Shown here: positions 9,688 to 22,200 of the stretch, one piece after another
How positions within the stretch are numbered: position 1 is the stretch's first letter
Layout of the letters: the number at the start of each line of letters is the position of its first letter
Assembly: GCF_038095975.1 (NCBI RefSeq)
Contig: NZ_CP146003.1
Span: 744,001 to 808,000, forward strand
Direction: 5' to 3'
DNA from: Mesomycoplasma ovipneumoniae
GTDB taxonomy: Bacteria; Bacillota_I; Bacilli_A; Mycoplasmatales; Metamycoplasmataceae
Length of the DNA: 64,000 nt
Position numbers and translations under genes: made by a program
Notes under the pieces: generated by a model
Database searches by the model: none
What the model saw: only the letters and a program-made list of their open reading frames with translations
What the model was told of the DNA's origin: nothing

Positions 9688-11607
9688 ATGACTAACGACA
9701 CTAAAATAACTAATGCAGCAGAATTGGAATCTAAAGAAAAAGTTGATAAATTCAAAAAAAAGTTTAAATATCTTGAAGAATTAAGTGTAAATTCTCTAAG
9801 AATTCACAGTAACGAAGCAATAAATAGGGCAAATTCTGGTCATCCTGGTGTTGCAATTAGTGCTTCAAAAATGATTTATGCACTTTTTCGTGATCATATA
9901 AATTTTGACCTCAGTGATCCAAACTGAATTAATCGCGACCGTTTTGTTTTGTCTGCAGGTCATGCATCTTCGCTTTATTATTCACTTTTATATAGTTTAG
10001 GTTTGCTAAAAAAAGAAGATCTTGAGAATTTTCGGCAAAAAAATTCAAAAACACCTGGACATCCAGAATATGGTCACACTGTTGGAATTGAGGCAACAAC
10101 TGGCCCGCTTGGTCAAGGAATTGCAATGGCTGTTGGACTTGCCCTTGCTCAGTCACATTTAAATGCAAAATTCAAAGAAATTAACCACTACACCTATGTA
10201 ATTTGCGGGGATGGCGACCTTCAAGAGGGAATTTCCTATGAGTCACTTTCACTAGCTGGACATTTAAAACTTAAAAATTTCATTGTTTTGTATGACTCAA
10301 ATGATATTCAACTTGACTCACCTGTAAGTGTTGTTTTTAGCGAAAATATGAAACAACGAATTGAATCTCAAGGTTTATTTTACCAATTGGTGCCAAAAGA
10401 TGATGTAAAATTGATCTCCAAAGCAATTTCTAAGGCAAAAGCTTCCCAAAGACCAAGTTTTATTGAAATCAAAACTGTTATTGGTCAAGGTTCGTCTAAA
10501 CAAAACACTACCGAAGTTCACGGCGCTCCACTAGGAGGTGACATTGTTAATTTAAAGAAAAATCTTAAATGAAAACACAAAGAAGATTTTTATCTTGACC
10601 CAGAAGTTAGTCAGCACTGGCAAAAAACACTTGTAAAAAGGACCCGGGCTAAAAAAGAAGCTTTTAAAATTTCGCCAGAACTTGAAGAATTTTTACAAAA
10701 AGGCCAAAATATTAATTTAGAAATTGACTTAGACCTTCCTAAAAACCAGGCAACCCGGGCAACATCGTCTTTAATTCTCGACCATATTTCCAAAAAAGTT
10801 CCTTATTGAATCGGAGGATCAGCTGATTTATCAGTTTCAACAAAAGCAAAAGGTTCAGATGGTTATTTTAGTGACCAAAATTATCAAGGTCGAAACTTAA
10901 TGTTTGGTGTTCGCGAATTTGCAATGAGTGCAATTGCAAATGGAATTGCGCTTCATTCAGTTTTACGTCCTTTTGTTTCAACATTTTTTGTCTTTGCTGA
11001 CTATTTAAAGCCTGCCTTAAGACTCTCATCATTAATGAAATTGCCAGTAACTTACATTTTTACTCATGACTCACTAATGGTTGGCGAAGATGGACCGACT
11101 CACCAGCCAATTGAACAACTTGCAATGCTTAGATCAGTTCCTAATTTTGCTGTCTATCGTCCTGGTGATGAAAATGAACTAAAAGGAGCCTACGAACTTG
11201 CTCTTGAAAACAAAGATAAACCTTGTGCAATAATTTTAACTCGCCAAAATATCAAATCATTTGCTGAATCAAAAGATAATTTCAAACTTGGAGCCTACTT
11301 AGCTCAAAAAGGCAAATCAAAATGAGCAATTATTGCCACCGGTAGCGAGTTAGGGCTAGCAAAAGAAGTCGCTCAAGAATTAGACCTCAATTTAATATCC
11401 TTATCAAATTGACAAAACACACCAATTTGAGATCCAAATTTTGCAATTTCACTTGAATTAGCTTCTACTTTTGGTTGAAAAGCACATGCAAAATATAATT
11501 TTGGTCATGATACCTTTGGAATGTCAGCCCCAGCAGAAGACATTCTTGATGAAATTGGCTTTCGAAGTAAAGATCTTGTTGAAAAAATTAAAAAAATTAT
11601 TGACTAA
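9688..11607 (+). CDS. tkt: transketolase
   Basis: A 639-residue transketolase that transfers two-carbon ketol units between sugar phosphates using thiamine diphosphate. In mycoplasmas it is central to pentose supply. The N-terminal ThDP domain has [45 protein letters not shown], and the GDG...N site ([20 protein letters not shown], then [11 protein letters not shown]). The pyrimidine domain has [18 protein letters not shown] with the catalytic Glu in VREF, then [23 protein letters not shown]-terminal domain follows. The N-terminus has a ~28-residue charged extension. It is co-transcribed with efp (1 bp gap, ribosome binding site AGAGGAGG inside the efp end). Many Trp are encoded by TGA. Confidence 0.96.
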
Positions 11608-11807
11608 TTTTTTTAATTAGTATATTAATTTACCACTGTTATTTTGTTTGAATTTTGAAAAAATTCTAATAAAAATTAGTTTTTTACCCTTGAAAAAATA
11701 AATTTAACTAACAATTTAATAAGAAAAACAAACCTGATGGTAAAAAAAATTACACTATCTGCAATAGATTTTTTCCAAACAGTTATTTCATTAGGTTAAT
11801 TAATAAA

Positions 11808-12731
11808 ATGAACTTTTGATCAAGAGCTGAAAAATTTCTAAATCTTAAAATACCAAAAAAAATTTCAATAATTCCGATTTTGTCTAATCTTGTGTATTTT
11901 TGACTTTTTTATTATTTAGTTTATCGGTTGAACCCAAACAAGAAAAGAAGACATTATTTTTTTCTTGTTTGACTTTACTTAATAAGCTACCCATTTCCTT
12001 TTTTTATACTTGTTTCAGTACTGAGTTTAACTCATAATGGTGATTTTTTAAGATTTTTTTATTTGAAAATTTTCAACACGTATTTTTTAGCACATTTGTT
12101 TGAAATAATTACTTACTTAATTTTTTATTTCCCATATTCATATGTTTGTAGTTTTTTACAAAAAATGTTCAGCTTTTATTTAACAAAAAAAGTCAAACAA
12201 AAATTAGGCGGACTAAATCCAGAAAATAAATTCGATTTTTTAACTAACTTTGATTATGATAAATATTATAAATTTGCATGTCAAAGAAAACTTTATTCAC
12301 CTTATTTTGAACAGATAAATTGATATAATCCTGATCAAAATGTTGAAAATATTATTAAGTCAATAAATAATTATGGATGATACCGCGAAGGCTATGTAGC
12401 CAGATATTATTCTCATATAATCTTGCAAATTTTTTTGTTTAATTCTGAAAATTCAGAATTAAAAATCAATAAAAAAAACTGAAAATATTTTTTAATAATC
12501 TATTTCATTTTTACAACAATACATTTTATATTTTCATGATACTCTATATGACTGTTTTTTGGATATGTTACTTGAAGAGAGTCAAATACTGAGGATTTTT
12601 ATAAAGAACTTTTTGAAAGTACTGTCGTTTTTGTTATGCCATTAATGTTTTTTGGGATGGGTTATGTTTTTATTCCTAGACTTTTTTATTATCCAAAGAC
12701 GTGAGTAACATATTGACTATTTGAAAGTTAA
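11808..12731 (+). CDS. tandem membrane protein paralogue A
   Basis: A 307-residue multi-pass membrane protein of unknown family, beginning MNFWSRAEKFLNLKIPKK. Hydrophobic segments lie at roughly residues 25-40, 52-72, 88-120, 228-250 and 268-290. A polar central loop contains KKVKQKLGGLNPENKFDFLTNFDYDKYYKF. It is almost identical to paralogue B over residues ~85-180 and clearly homologous to C. The start codon is shared by all three copies. No enzyme motif is visible. The family may be lineage-specific. Confidence 0.75.
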
Positions 12732-12842
12732 AAATTACTTTAATCGAATTTTAAGCAACTTAAAAAAGGCAAATTATAAGTAAATCAATATAGTTTTTAG
12801 ATTTTTTCATAAATTAGCCTATTTTATTCAAGGAAATTTAAA

Positions 12843-13763
12843 ATGCATTTTTGATCAACAGTTGAAAAATTTCTAAATCTTAAAATACCAAAAAAATTTT
12901 CGAAAATCCCGTTTTTATCTAATCTTCTGTATTCTTGGCTTTTTTATTATTTAGTTTTTCGGTTGAACCCTAACAAGCAAAGAAGACATTATTTTTTTCT
13001 TGTTTTGCTTTGCCTAATAACTTACCCGTTTCCCTTTTTTGTGCTTGTTTTAGCACTAAGTGTAAGTGATAATGGTTATTTTTTAAGATCTTTTTATTTG
13101 AAAATTTTCAACACGTATTTTTTAGCACATTTGTTTGAAATAATTACTTACTTAATTTTTTATTTCCCATATTCATATGTTTGTAGTTTTTTACAAAAAA
13201 TGTTCAGCTTTTATTTAACAAAAAAAGTAAAACAAAAATTAGGCCAACTAAATCCAGAAAATAAATTCGCTTTTTTGACTAACTTTGATTATGATAAATA
13301 TTATAAATTTGCGTGTCAAAGAAAACTTTATTCACCTTATTTTGAACAGATAAATTGATATAATCCTGATCAAAATGTTGAAAATATTATTAAGTCAATA
13401 CACACTCATGACTGATTTCAAGGCTATGTAGCCAGATATTATTCTCATATAATCTTGCAAATTTTTTTGTTTAATTCTGAAAATTCAGAATTAAAAATCA
13501 ATCAAAAAAAATGAAAATATTTTTTAATAATCTATTTTATTTTTACAACACTACATTTCATATTTTCATGAGCCTCTATATGAGCGTTTTTTGGACATGC
13601 TCTTTGAAGCAAGTCAAATACTGAGGATCTTTATAAAGGACTTTTTGAAAGTAATGCTATTTTTATTATACCATTAATGTTTCCTGCGATAGGTTATAGT
13701 TTTATTCCTAGACTTATTTATCATCCAAAGACGTGAGTAACATATTGACTATTTGAAAGCTAA
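12843..13763 (+). CDS. tandem membrane protein paralogue B
   Basis: A 306-residue near-twin of paralogue A (MHFWSTVEKFLNLKIPKK...). Blocks of DNA at 13090-13480 are virtually identical to 12060-12460, with mostly synonymous or scattered changes elsewhere. The intergenic leader (AAGCAACTTAAAAAAGGCAAATTATAAGTAAATC...) is also repeated, so the unit of duplication is gene plus leader, about 1.03 kb. Topology and lack of recognised motifs are as for A. The near-identity suggests recent duplication or gene conversion. Confidence 0.75.
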
Positions 13764-13875
13764 AAATTACTTTAATTGAGTTTTAAGCAACTTAAAAAAG
13801 GCAAATTATAAGTAAATCAATATAGTTTTTAGACTTTTTATATAAATTAGCCTACTTTATTTAAGGAAATTTAAA

Positions 13876-14790
13876 ATGAACTTTTGATCAACAGTTGAAA
13901 AATTTCTAAATCTTAAAATACCAAAAAAATTTTCAAAAATGCCGTTTTTGACTAACGCTTTGTATTTTAGACTTTTTTCTTTTTTAGTTTTTAAATTTAA
14001 TCCTAATAAGCAAAAAAAGCATTATTTTTTACTTGTACTGCTTTACTTGATAAGTTTTTCGCTTCCTTTTTTTGTAGTTGTTTTAGCATTAATTTTAAGT
14101 CCTAATATTGATTTTCTAAGAGAACCATATCTTAAAATTTTTAATAATTATTTGATTACACTCGCTTTTGAAATAAGCACTTATTTAATTTTTTATATTC
14201 CATATTCGTATTTTTGTGGATTTTTGCAAAAAGTATTCCATTTTTATTTAGCCAAAAAAGTAAAACAAAAATTAGGCAGTCTAAATCCGCAAAATAAATT
14301 TGATTTTTTAACTAACCTTGATTATAATAAATATTATAATTTTGCTGTAGGGCGTGTAACTTACTTTAGATCTGGGGTAAGTAAAACTGATAAAAATGAT
14401 CCTAACAAAATTATAAAAAATATTCTGGCAACATTTGAAAGTAGAGTTAACATATTTATTCCTGGTAGAATTTTTTCTAGATATTATGCCCAAATAGTTT
14501 TGCAAGTTTTTTTATTTAATAGTCAACATCAAACATTAAAAATTGATGAAAAATACTGAAAAGTTTTTCTTTTTATCCATTTTATATACTTTGTCATTGA
14601 TTATGGTTTACTTTTATTCATATTTTGATTAGGCATTGAATTTTTTAGAGCCACTATAATAGTTGATCTTGAATTTAAAAGATTTTTATTGATTTCTTCT
14701 TTTCCCCATATTGTTCAACTTGCTTTTTTAGCAACTGTATATTTTATAAAACCTTTGGGCTATGATGCCATTTTTAAAAGTATGAGCTAA
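13876..14790 (+). CDS. tandem membrane protein paralogue C (diverged)
   Basis: A 304-residue third copy. The first ~20 residues and the leader are nearly identical to A and B. The body is more diverged (LLVLLYLISFSLPFFVVVLAL...; KKVKQKLGSLNPQNKFDFLTNLDYNKYYNF). The variable loop after that motif differs completely (VGRVTYFRSGVSKTDKNDPN), and the C-terminal two membrane segments are only weakly similar. It is the oldest or fastest-evolving member. The loop may face the outside, but that is inference. Confidence 0.72.
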
Positions 14791-15001
14791 TGATTCTGAA
14801 AACAAGGCGATAAATCAGTCATTTTTTATTATTTCTAGTTTAGATCCATTTTATCTTTCAAAATAATTCTTGGACAATTCAAAAAAAGTAAAAAAGTAAG
14901 CTAGAAACGCTAAAAAAGTTAAAAAAATAACCATAAATAATGTATAATAAATAAATTAATAATCGAATTTTCTCTATAATTATCTGATTTATCGAAAAAT
15001 T

Positions 15002-16243
15002 GGGAATATTAAATATTTTGTGTTTTAAGGTAAATCTGTTTTGATAAAATTTATCATAAGGGACTAAAATATGAAAAAAAAGCAAAAACAATTATCCCCA
15101 TTTGAGTTAGAAATTGAAAAATTTGCTAAAAAATACGTTGATTCTGAAGAATACAAAAAAGAAGATTCTCGCAACAAAATTTCGGTTATATTTGAAGCTT
15201 TTGCTCAGGAACTATCAAAGGTAGAATTAAACCAACATTTAGACTATGAAAAAAGCAGCCAAAGCAAAAATTTAGGTCATATCGAAGAGCAAGTAATTTC
15301 GCTTTTTGCATCAGGGTTACCATATCAAAATATTGCTAACGCAATAAAAATTATCTATGAAAAAGAAGTAAGTATCGCTTGAATTTCCTCAGTTATTGAC
15401 AAAGTATTACCTGAAATTGAAAAGTGAAAATCGCAAAAAATTGAGAATTTCTATCCAATTTTGTACATCGATGGGATGTTTTTTGATGTTAAAGAAAACG
15501 GTGTTTTTGTCAAAAAATCAGTTTATGTTATTCTTGCAATTGATTGGCAGGGCTATAAAAAAGCACTAGGATTTTGGATTAAAAATAGCGAATCAGCAAA
15601 TAATTGACTTGATGTTTTTAGCGAACTAAAAGCTCGCGGGCTGGAAGATGTTCTAATAATTCCTTGCGATAATCTAAGCGGAATTAGTCAAGCAATTAAA
15701 GCGGTTTTCCCGCAAACAGATATTCAAAAATGTGTTGTTCAGCAAGTTAGAAACTCGCTTTTAAAAGTTTCTTACAAGGACAAAAAAGACTTTGCCTCTG
15801 ATATGAGAAGTATTTATCAAGCCATTAATCAAGAATCTGCAATGCAAAATCTTGATGAATTTGCGAAAAAATGAGGCCAAAAATATCCTTCAATTATCAA
15901 GTCTTGGCATGAATATTTCGCTGAATTAACGACATTTTTTAAATATCCAAACGAATTAAGGCAATCAATTTATACGACAAATCCAATTAAATCAGTGATT
16001 AAATTAATTAAGCAAAATACAGAAACAAATGGCGAAATTCAAAGTGTTGATTCCCTTTCAAAAATAACTTATTTAACGCTCCAAAACGTATCTAAAAAAT
16101 GACAAAAACAGGTAGGAAATTGAGACATAATTAAAAAACAATTAGAAATTACTTTCCCTAATCGATTAAATAATGTAAAATTAAATTAGATTTCTATTTG
16201 AAAAATCCATAAAAATTTGAAACACAAAATTATGAATACTCCC
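15002..16243 (+). mobile_element. IS256-family (Mutator-type) insertion sequence
   Basis: The ends form imperfect inverted repeats. The left begins GGGAATATTAAATATTTTGT and the right, reversed, begins GGGAGTATTCATAATTTTGT. One transposase gene fills the element. No clear target duplication flanks it. It lies between the tandem membrane-protein array and the adhesin operon. Confidence 0.8.
15071..16189 (+). CDS. IS256-family transposase, probably catalytically impaired
   Basis: A 372-residue Mutator-type transposase. Visible motifs are YPILYIDGMFFDVKENG (first catalytic Asp), VLIIPCDNLSGISQAIKAVF (second Asp), DIQKCVVQQVRNSLLKV, and YTTNPIKSVIKLIKQNTETN followed by LTLQNVSKKW. In the family the third acidic residue is the Glu of TN-x-IE-(S/R)-LN. 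Here that position is Lys (NPIKSVIK), so the DDE triad looks broken. The N-terminal region is also shorter than the usual ~390-400 residues. The frame is intact. Activity would need a substitute acidic residue. Confidence 0.85.
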
Positions 16244-16263
16244 TAAATTTTGTTGCTTAATCA

Positions 16264-16296
16264 TAAAAAAACCTCGTTTTTACGAGGCTTTTTTAT
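16264..16296. terminator. bidirectional terminator
   Basis: AAAAAAACCTCG-TTTTTA-CGAGGCTTTTTT lies between the convergent IS256 element and the P102-like gene. It has A and T runs on both sides. Confidence 0.8.
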
Positions 16297-16311
16297 GATT
16301 AAAATTTGTGA

Positions 16312-19230
16312 TTAGACATATTCAGATCTAAATTTTTCAAAAAGTTTATTATATTCTTCTTCAGTTTGAGGTGTGTTAAATAAAACAAAACCTTTAAAGG
16401 TGATACCGGTTTCAGATCTTGGAAGTGGTAGTTTGTCTATAGCTTCTTGGATTTTTGATTTTGTGGTTCCAAAAGTAAAACCTTTTTCAAAATTCATCTT
16501 TGCACCAGTTGGTATTTCGCGACTTCAGGTAAATCTCGGTTTTTTAGCATCATCAGATTCAGTAGAATAAAATTTCATGTTAATAATGGATTTGCCATCT
16601 TTTTTTTGAACATCCACGCCTAAAATAATAGTGGATTCAGAATTATTAAGAAAATCTTGAAAATCTGAGTGAGGATTTTCTGGTTGGTATGCCACTCCAA
16701 TATTCATACGTTCATCAGTGTGAACTATAATTGTACCATTATATGTTGTTTGAAATCCCTCTTTATTGAGATTAAAAGCTTTAGACGGCGGTTTAGGGAC
16801 AAAATCAGCGCCAATTTCAAAAACATCGTCCAAAAAGCGATTTTTTTCAATAACTAAGTTAAAATCATTTGCTTGTTCACCTGTTTTTAGTAAAAAATAT
16901 TGGAGAAAATCTGTCTTGGGCATTTTACTTGGTTTAAAAGCATAAAGGAAAGAAGTACCCTCTTCTAATTTTAGATCGGTGTTGCTGTTTGCAGCTTTGT
17001 CCAAGGAAATCCCGCCTTCAGCTAGATAAATACCTTGTTCTTGTTCATTAATATGAACTTTTTCTTTTGATTTATCTGAAGGAGCCGGATTTATTTTAAA
17101 TCTAAAATTTGGATTATTAACGGCTGAAATTGATTTTACAACTTGCTGTTTTTGACCATCTTCTAAAGATTCCTCTTCTGTTTCAACATTAGTTTTTCAA
17201 TCTAAAAATAGGTGTGTTTTTACGCTATCAGAGAAAGATTTATAAAGTTTATTATCTTGATTTACATCATCAATTTCAACTGTTAAATTTCTTTCAATTC
17301 CATTAGGGGTTTTAATTTTAAGATTTATTTCATAAGTCTCATCTTGATGATTTGCAGAAATAGAGACAGAAGTACCTTCAGGAAAATCGAATTTTTCTAG
17401 GTTTTCAAAAAGTTTTCTTAGGTAATCACCTAATAAAGATTGTTGACTTGGAGAAGTAGTTGTATTAGGAGTTGGAGCTGTATCTGGACTTGGCGAAGGA
17501 GCTGATTCTGGAGCTGTAGGAGTTGAATCTGTGCTCGAGGGAGTCGAACTTGATTCTGATGTTTCTTGGAATAAGGTCGCTAAAGCGCTAACATTTGCAG
17601 GAACAGCCGTAGAAGTAACTGAACCTTCAGTGGTCTGATCAGCAGTGTCATCAGTGCTTGAAGTTATTGGAGTTTGATTAACTTTATTACTTTTTGTTGC
17701 AAAAAAATTAAGAGCCTCGAAAAAAGGGGCTAGTTGGGTTGTTATATTTTTTATATCGTAAGGTTTATTTAAAAAAGGTTGGATTTTATCATCAATTGTC
17801 GAAGCAAAAACTGTAATTGGCAAGTCTTTCTTGATTTCAAAGCTTAAATTGTCAATATTTTCTGATCCTTGTTTGTCAAAACTCTCAATTGCATTTATAA
17901 AATGTGCACCATAAATTTCTTCGTTTGTATCAAATTCTAGTTCAAAATTGAAAGTATAAGTGTTATCTTCGCCAAGTTTTAGACCTAAAGGAAGCAAGGT
18001 TCCATCACTAAAATTACCTTCAATATTTAGTCCAACATTGACAATATTAGAATTTTTAGGATCATTTTTGTTTTCTTTTACTGAAAAAGTGACACTTTTT
18101 GGGCTAAAATTAGGTATTAAATCTTTAATTTCTTCTAGAAATTTATCGTTTTCACTTGCATTTTCAGTTGAACTTGAACTTGAATTTGAAGTAAATCAAG
18201 AACTAAACTGCTCAAGATTTAAACTTTGAGGATTTTGAGTAAAATATTCTGCTACGCTAAGATTGTTTTGTGCTAAATGTTTCGAAATAGTTGAGTTAAA
18301 TTTATAATTTTTCTTAAAAATTTTTAAAAATTCAGAAGATTTTTTTTGGTCATTCTTTTTAGGGACATCAACAAAGTTAAGTGTTAATTTGCTACTTTTT
18401 TGTGTTTTTTTATCAAATAAAGTTAATGCTAAATCAATTTTATTATTAACATCGTCAATATTTGTGAACATTAATTTTTCATCTTGTAAATCAGGTTTTA
18501 TTTCAAAATTGGAAGGAAAAACAAAAACCGGTTCAGAATTTATACTAAAGGAAATTCCGCCAAATTTAGAAAATGTTGCAAATAATGCTGAACTTGAATT
18601 TTTTAGTTCTTTAAAATTTTCCTTAAATTCATTATAAAACAAAATAGCAATTTCAGTTGCGGTTTTTCCTTCTAAAAAATCTTGATTTAGAAGACTAATT
18701 GATGCACTCAAATTTTGGGCTGAAAAATTCAAGGTTTTATCATGATCTGAAAAATCTAAGTCAAAACTTGCTGTATAATTTATGCTTTTACTTGAATTTG
18801 AAATATTAACAGCAAGATTTTTTATTTTATTTGACTCAATTTTTACTTCTGATTGACTTCTAGGAACAACCAATCTGAAATTTAGGCCTGGATATTTTTG
18901 ACTAATTTCACTAAAGTCAATTGCATTATTTAAGTCAAAATTGTATGCCTTATCAAAATGCAAATTTAGTGCATCAGAAGCACTTAATTTTTTAGCAAAT
19001 TTTGACTTAAGTTTTAAATTAGCAACTAGGCTGTCAAATTCGGTCGTGTTAAATTCTGAATTAACATTTAGATTTGTAGCATTAGCTAATTTCTCGTCAA
19101 ATTCCGATAATTTTGAATTATAATTTTTTGACTGTAAGGAGATTAGATACGGAACACTGGCAGAAACACTAACGACCGCGCTAACTCCAATAATTGCAAA
19201 AATTATATGATTTAATTTAATCTTTTTCAT
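16312..19230 (-). CDS. P102-like adhesin paralogue
   Basis: A 972-residue surface protein, the second gene of a two-gene operon. It has an N-terminal membrane anchor/signal (MKKIKLNHIIFAIIGVSAVVSVSASVPYLISL). A long series of Asn/Lys/Ser-rich beta-type segments follows (NYTASFDLDFSDHDKTLNFS, SKSSEFLKIFKKNYKF-type motifs), then a Thr/Ser/Pro-rich linker at residues ~520-597, then a C-terminal domain. In M. hyopneumoniae, P102 family members are exported, proteolytically processed, and bind cilia, glycosaminoglycans, fibronectin or plasminogen. The size, anchor and P97-like partner support the family; I infer the binding role. It starts 22 bp after the upstream gene, with AAGGAAAT as ribosome binding site. 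Confidence 0.75.
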
Positions 19231-19252
19231 GATAATTTCCTTTATAATTTTC

Positions 19253-22138
19253 CTATTTTAACAATAGAGAAGTTGTATGCTCCATGATAATAACGCGGAT
19301 AGGTTGACTTGAGAAATTTTTAGGATTATTTTTATCATAAAGGTATAAAAATAAATTATGTTGAATCCGGTTTCCAGTGTTAGGAATTTTCTCAAGTACA
19401 CCGGTAATATCAGTGTCGGTAGTAGTTTGTGTTGCTGTTGTGTCTGTTTCAGTCTGTTTTGGTTTTTTTATTACATAAAAGCCTAAATCTATATCTTTGT
19501 GTTCAAAGGTTAAATAACTAGTAAAAGGTAGTTTTTCTACTTCTTTATCAACAGATACTGGCTCGTTTTCCTTTGATTTTGAGATAGCGAGATTGATTTG
19601 AGTTTTAACAATCTCAAAATCTTCTTTAGTTAAGAAAACTATTTGTGAATTTGGTGAAAAAGTTGAGGCAATTTCATCTAATTTATCAACTTGGTCGCTT
19701 AAAAGTTTATTCTCAGAATTGATTTTTAGTTCAATTTCTGATTTTTTTGTTTGATAAATAACGCTAACTAGATCACCATTTTTATCAACTGGACCAATAT
19801 TGTATCAATATTTTACTTTTAAATTTTGGTCATTTGATTTTTCTAAAGCATCAACATTTGCTAAATTAGGCTCCAGACTAAATTGAATTTTATAATTAAA
19901 ATCTTTACCAAAATTACCAGTAAAAAGTTTTTGACTCTTTTGTTTTGAATAAGCTAATGAATAAAAAGCTGCAAGAAAATCGGTAAGATTTTCAATATTA
20001 TTTTTACCATCTGTGCTTGAAAAATTAGGTTGAGTGCTTTGATTTGATTGTAATTCGATCTGTTTTATAAAATATTCAGGACTAAAAGATGAATTTGTTT
20101 TCATCAAATTAAGCGTATTTTCAAGCTCATCACTAATATAAAAGCCATTTTCAAGAGGTTTATTTAAATCTAAAAAGCCATAGTTAAATGAAAAAAGTCA
20201 AACTTTTAGCTCACCTTCTTCATCAATTTGACCACGCGGTTGTTTTGTAGGCTTAATTTTAATTTCACTTAATTTTTTAAATAATTCATTAGTATTAGAA
20301 TTTTCCGGCCAGTTTGATCCAGATTCTATTAATCCAAAATGTTTAAGATAATCAAACCAATATTTTGCAACAAAACTAACGTCTTGTTTTGATAAAAATG
20401 ACAAAAATTGTGAAATTTTCTCATCACTATTAAAGTAATTAGAATAAATTGATGTTATCCCTTTAGAGGCTGCATCATCGACATTTGAGTTCTTAATTAA
20501 ATCTTCAACAGTTGGTAAATTATAACTATCAATCATTGATTTTAGTTGAGTTTCGTCAAATCTAAAACCATAATAACGAGAATTTTGAAGAACTTTCTTT
20601 AATTTATCGAAATTATTTGACTCAATTAGCGCTAATAATTCGTCTTTTGGAATTCCTATTGGATTTGTTGGCACTTGGGTTTTTGGTTCAATAACCAAAC
20701 CGCTTTTGTCAACTAATGCTGCAAAATCAGGGTCATTTTGAGCTAATATTTCAAAATTTTTAATACTTTGAGAAAATCTTTTTGTAGCAACAATTTTATC
20801 ATTTCTTTTATCTTTTATAACAATATCACCATTAATTTGGGCTACAACATTGTTATCTTTAAAATCTAAATTAACTTGTTCAGTATCTAATTTTATTTGA
20901 ACATCTAAAAATTTTGAAATTTGGTTAAAATCTAAATTTGCTAGTTTATTTTCGAATCTAATTTTTGATATTAGTGGTGTTTTTACCATTTTTTCAATAA
21001 GTGAATTAAGAAAATCGGCGCGATTTTCTTTGGTTGCAAAAATTTCATTATTATAATAATTTAGAAAATCTCACCCTGTAATTAAAGTTGAATTATTTTG
21101 ACTAAAATTATCTATTGCAAAATAATCACTATCAGAAAATTCGCTTAAAACAATGTCATCACTAATTGAATTATCAAGGAAAGAATTACTTAAATTGAGC
21201 TGAGTTGTAAGGAAAAATTTGGAATTCTTATTAATATCAGCGGCAATTTCCTTTGAAAAATCAGAAGAAAACTGGGCAACAAAGGTTAATTTATAAACCC
21301 CAGGAGTTGCTGTTTTTACTAAATATCGATCAGTTATAATTTGATCTTTTACCAAATTTATATCATAGCGAGGTTTTTGAATACCACTTTCAGACTCAAA
21401 GTAAAAGCTTTTATTGCTAAAAATTTGCGAAATTGTCTCATCAAGGTTAAAATATTTACTAATAATTTCTCTAGCTTCATTCTCATTTTTTGCGGTATTA
21501 ACTTCTTTTTGGAAATCTTCAACTGAAATTAGCCTTGTTAATTCTTTTTTAAATGAAAAATTAACCTCACTATCTGTGTAAGGTCTTAATTTCTTGAGCT
21601 GGTCTTCTGAGTAAGTTGAAAAATTAGAAAGTGAATAATCTGGAACATAATTATAAGCAACTTTTTGTTTAAATAAGTCAGAAATTGCTGTTTTATTATC
21701 ATCTAATTTTTGTGAAACTCGCCAAAAAACTTCAAATGTTTGCTCATTATCATCAGGTTTGATATCAAAAATTTCTAGTTTGAAAGGTTTTCAATTATGA
21801 TCGGTTGAAAAATTAACGGGAATGCTAGAGTTATTTGTCTGGTAAAAATCAAAAAAATCTGTTAAATCAATGTCAGTTTTTTTGGTGTTATCGTCGTTCA
21901 AAAGTTTCTTTTTTAGATCTAAATAGTCTGAATTAGCATTTAAATATTTATCCTTTATACTAATGAAAGAAATTGATTTTGCTTGGTTTTGCACATCAAT
22001 TCGTGGGTTTTTTAGTTCTAAATTTGCAAAAACAACTAGCGGAACGGCAATAATTGCTCCACCAGCAATAGTGCTTAGCCCTAAAAGAAAAATATTTTTT
22101 TTAGTTAGTAGTTTTTTAGTGATTGTACTTTTCGTCAC
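19253..22138 (-). CDS. P97-like cilium adhesin paralogue
   Basis: A 961-residue surface protein preceding the P102-like gene, the canonical P97/P102 gene order. After a cytoplasmic tail it has one hydrophobic anchor (residues ~15-38, IFLLGLSTIAGGAIIAVPLV). It then has blocks resembling P97, for example IKPDDNEQTFEVFWRVSQKL and VAKYWFDYLKHFGL. The AAKPV/E-type R1 repeats that bind cilia in P97 are not visible. The start is GTG at 22138 behind AGGAGG with short spacing. A 15-base homopolymer lies in its promoter. It is read from the end of the SGNH gene side but has its own promoter. Confidence 0.75.
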
Positions 22139-22200
22139 CTTTCCTCCTATTTATTCTATAAAAAATTTTAACAAAAAAAAAAAAAAAGGAAAGAAATTCC
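22139..22200 (-). promoter_or_regulatory. P97/P102-like operon promoter with homopolymer tract
   Basis: On the minus strand a run of 15 T (22173-22187 as A) is followed by GTTAAAATTTTTTATAGAATAA, then AGGAGG and GTG. The -10 candidate is TATAGAAT. The tract falls across the expected -35/spacer zone, where length changes would alter promoter strength. Beyond it, 22200-22456 is AT-rich spacer in which I see no gene. Confidence 0.5.

Noticed and set aside
17440..17680. Composition shift suggesting foreign DNA inside the P102-like gene
   Set aside because: The shift is explained by a Pro/Ser/Thr/Ala-rich linker; the frame and flanking domains are continuous.
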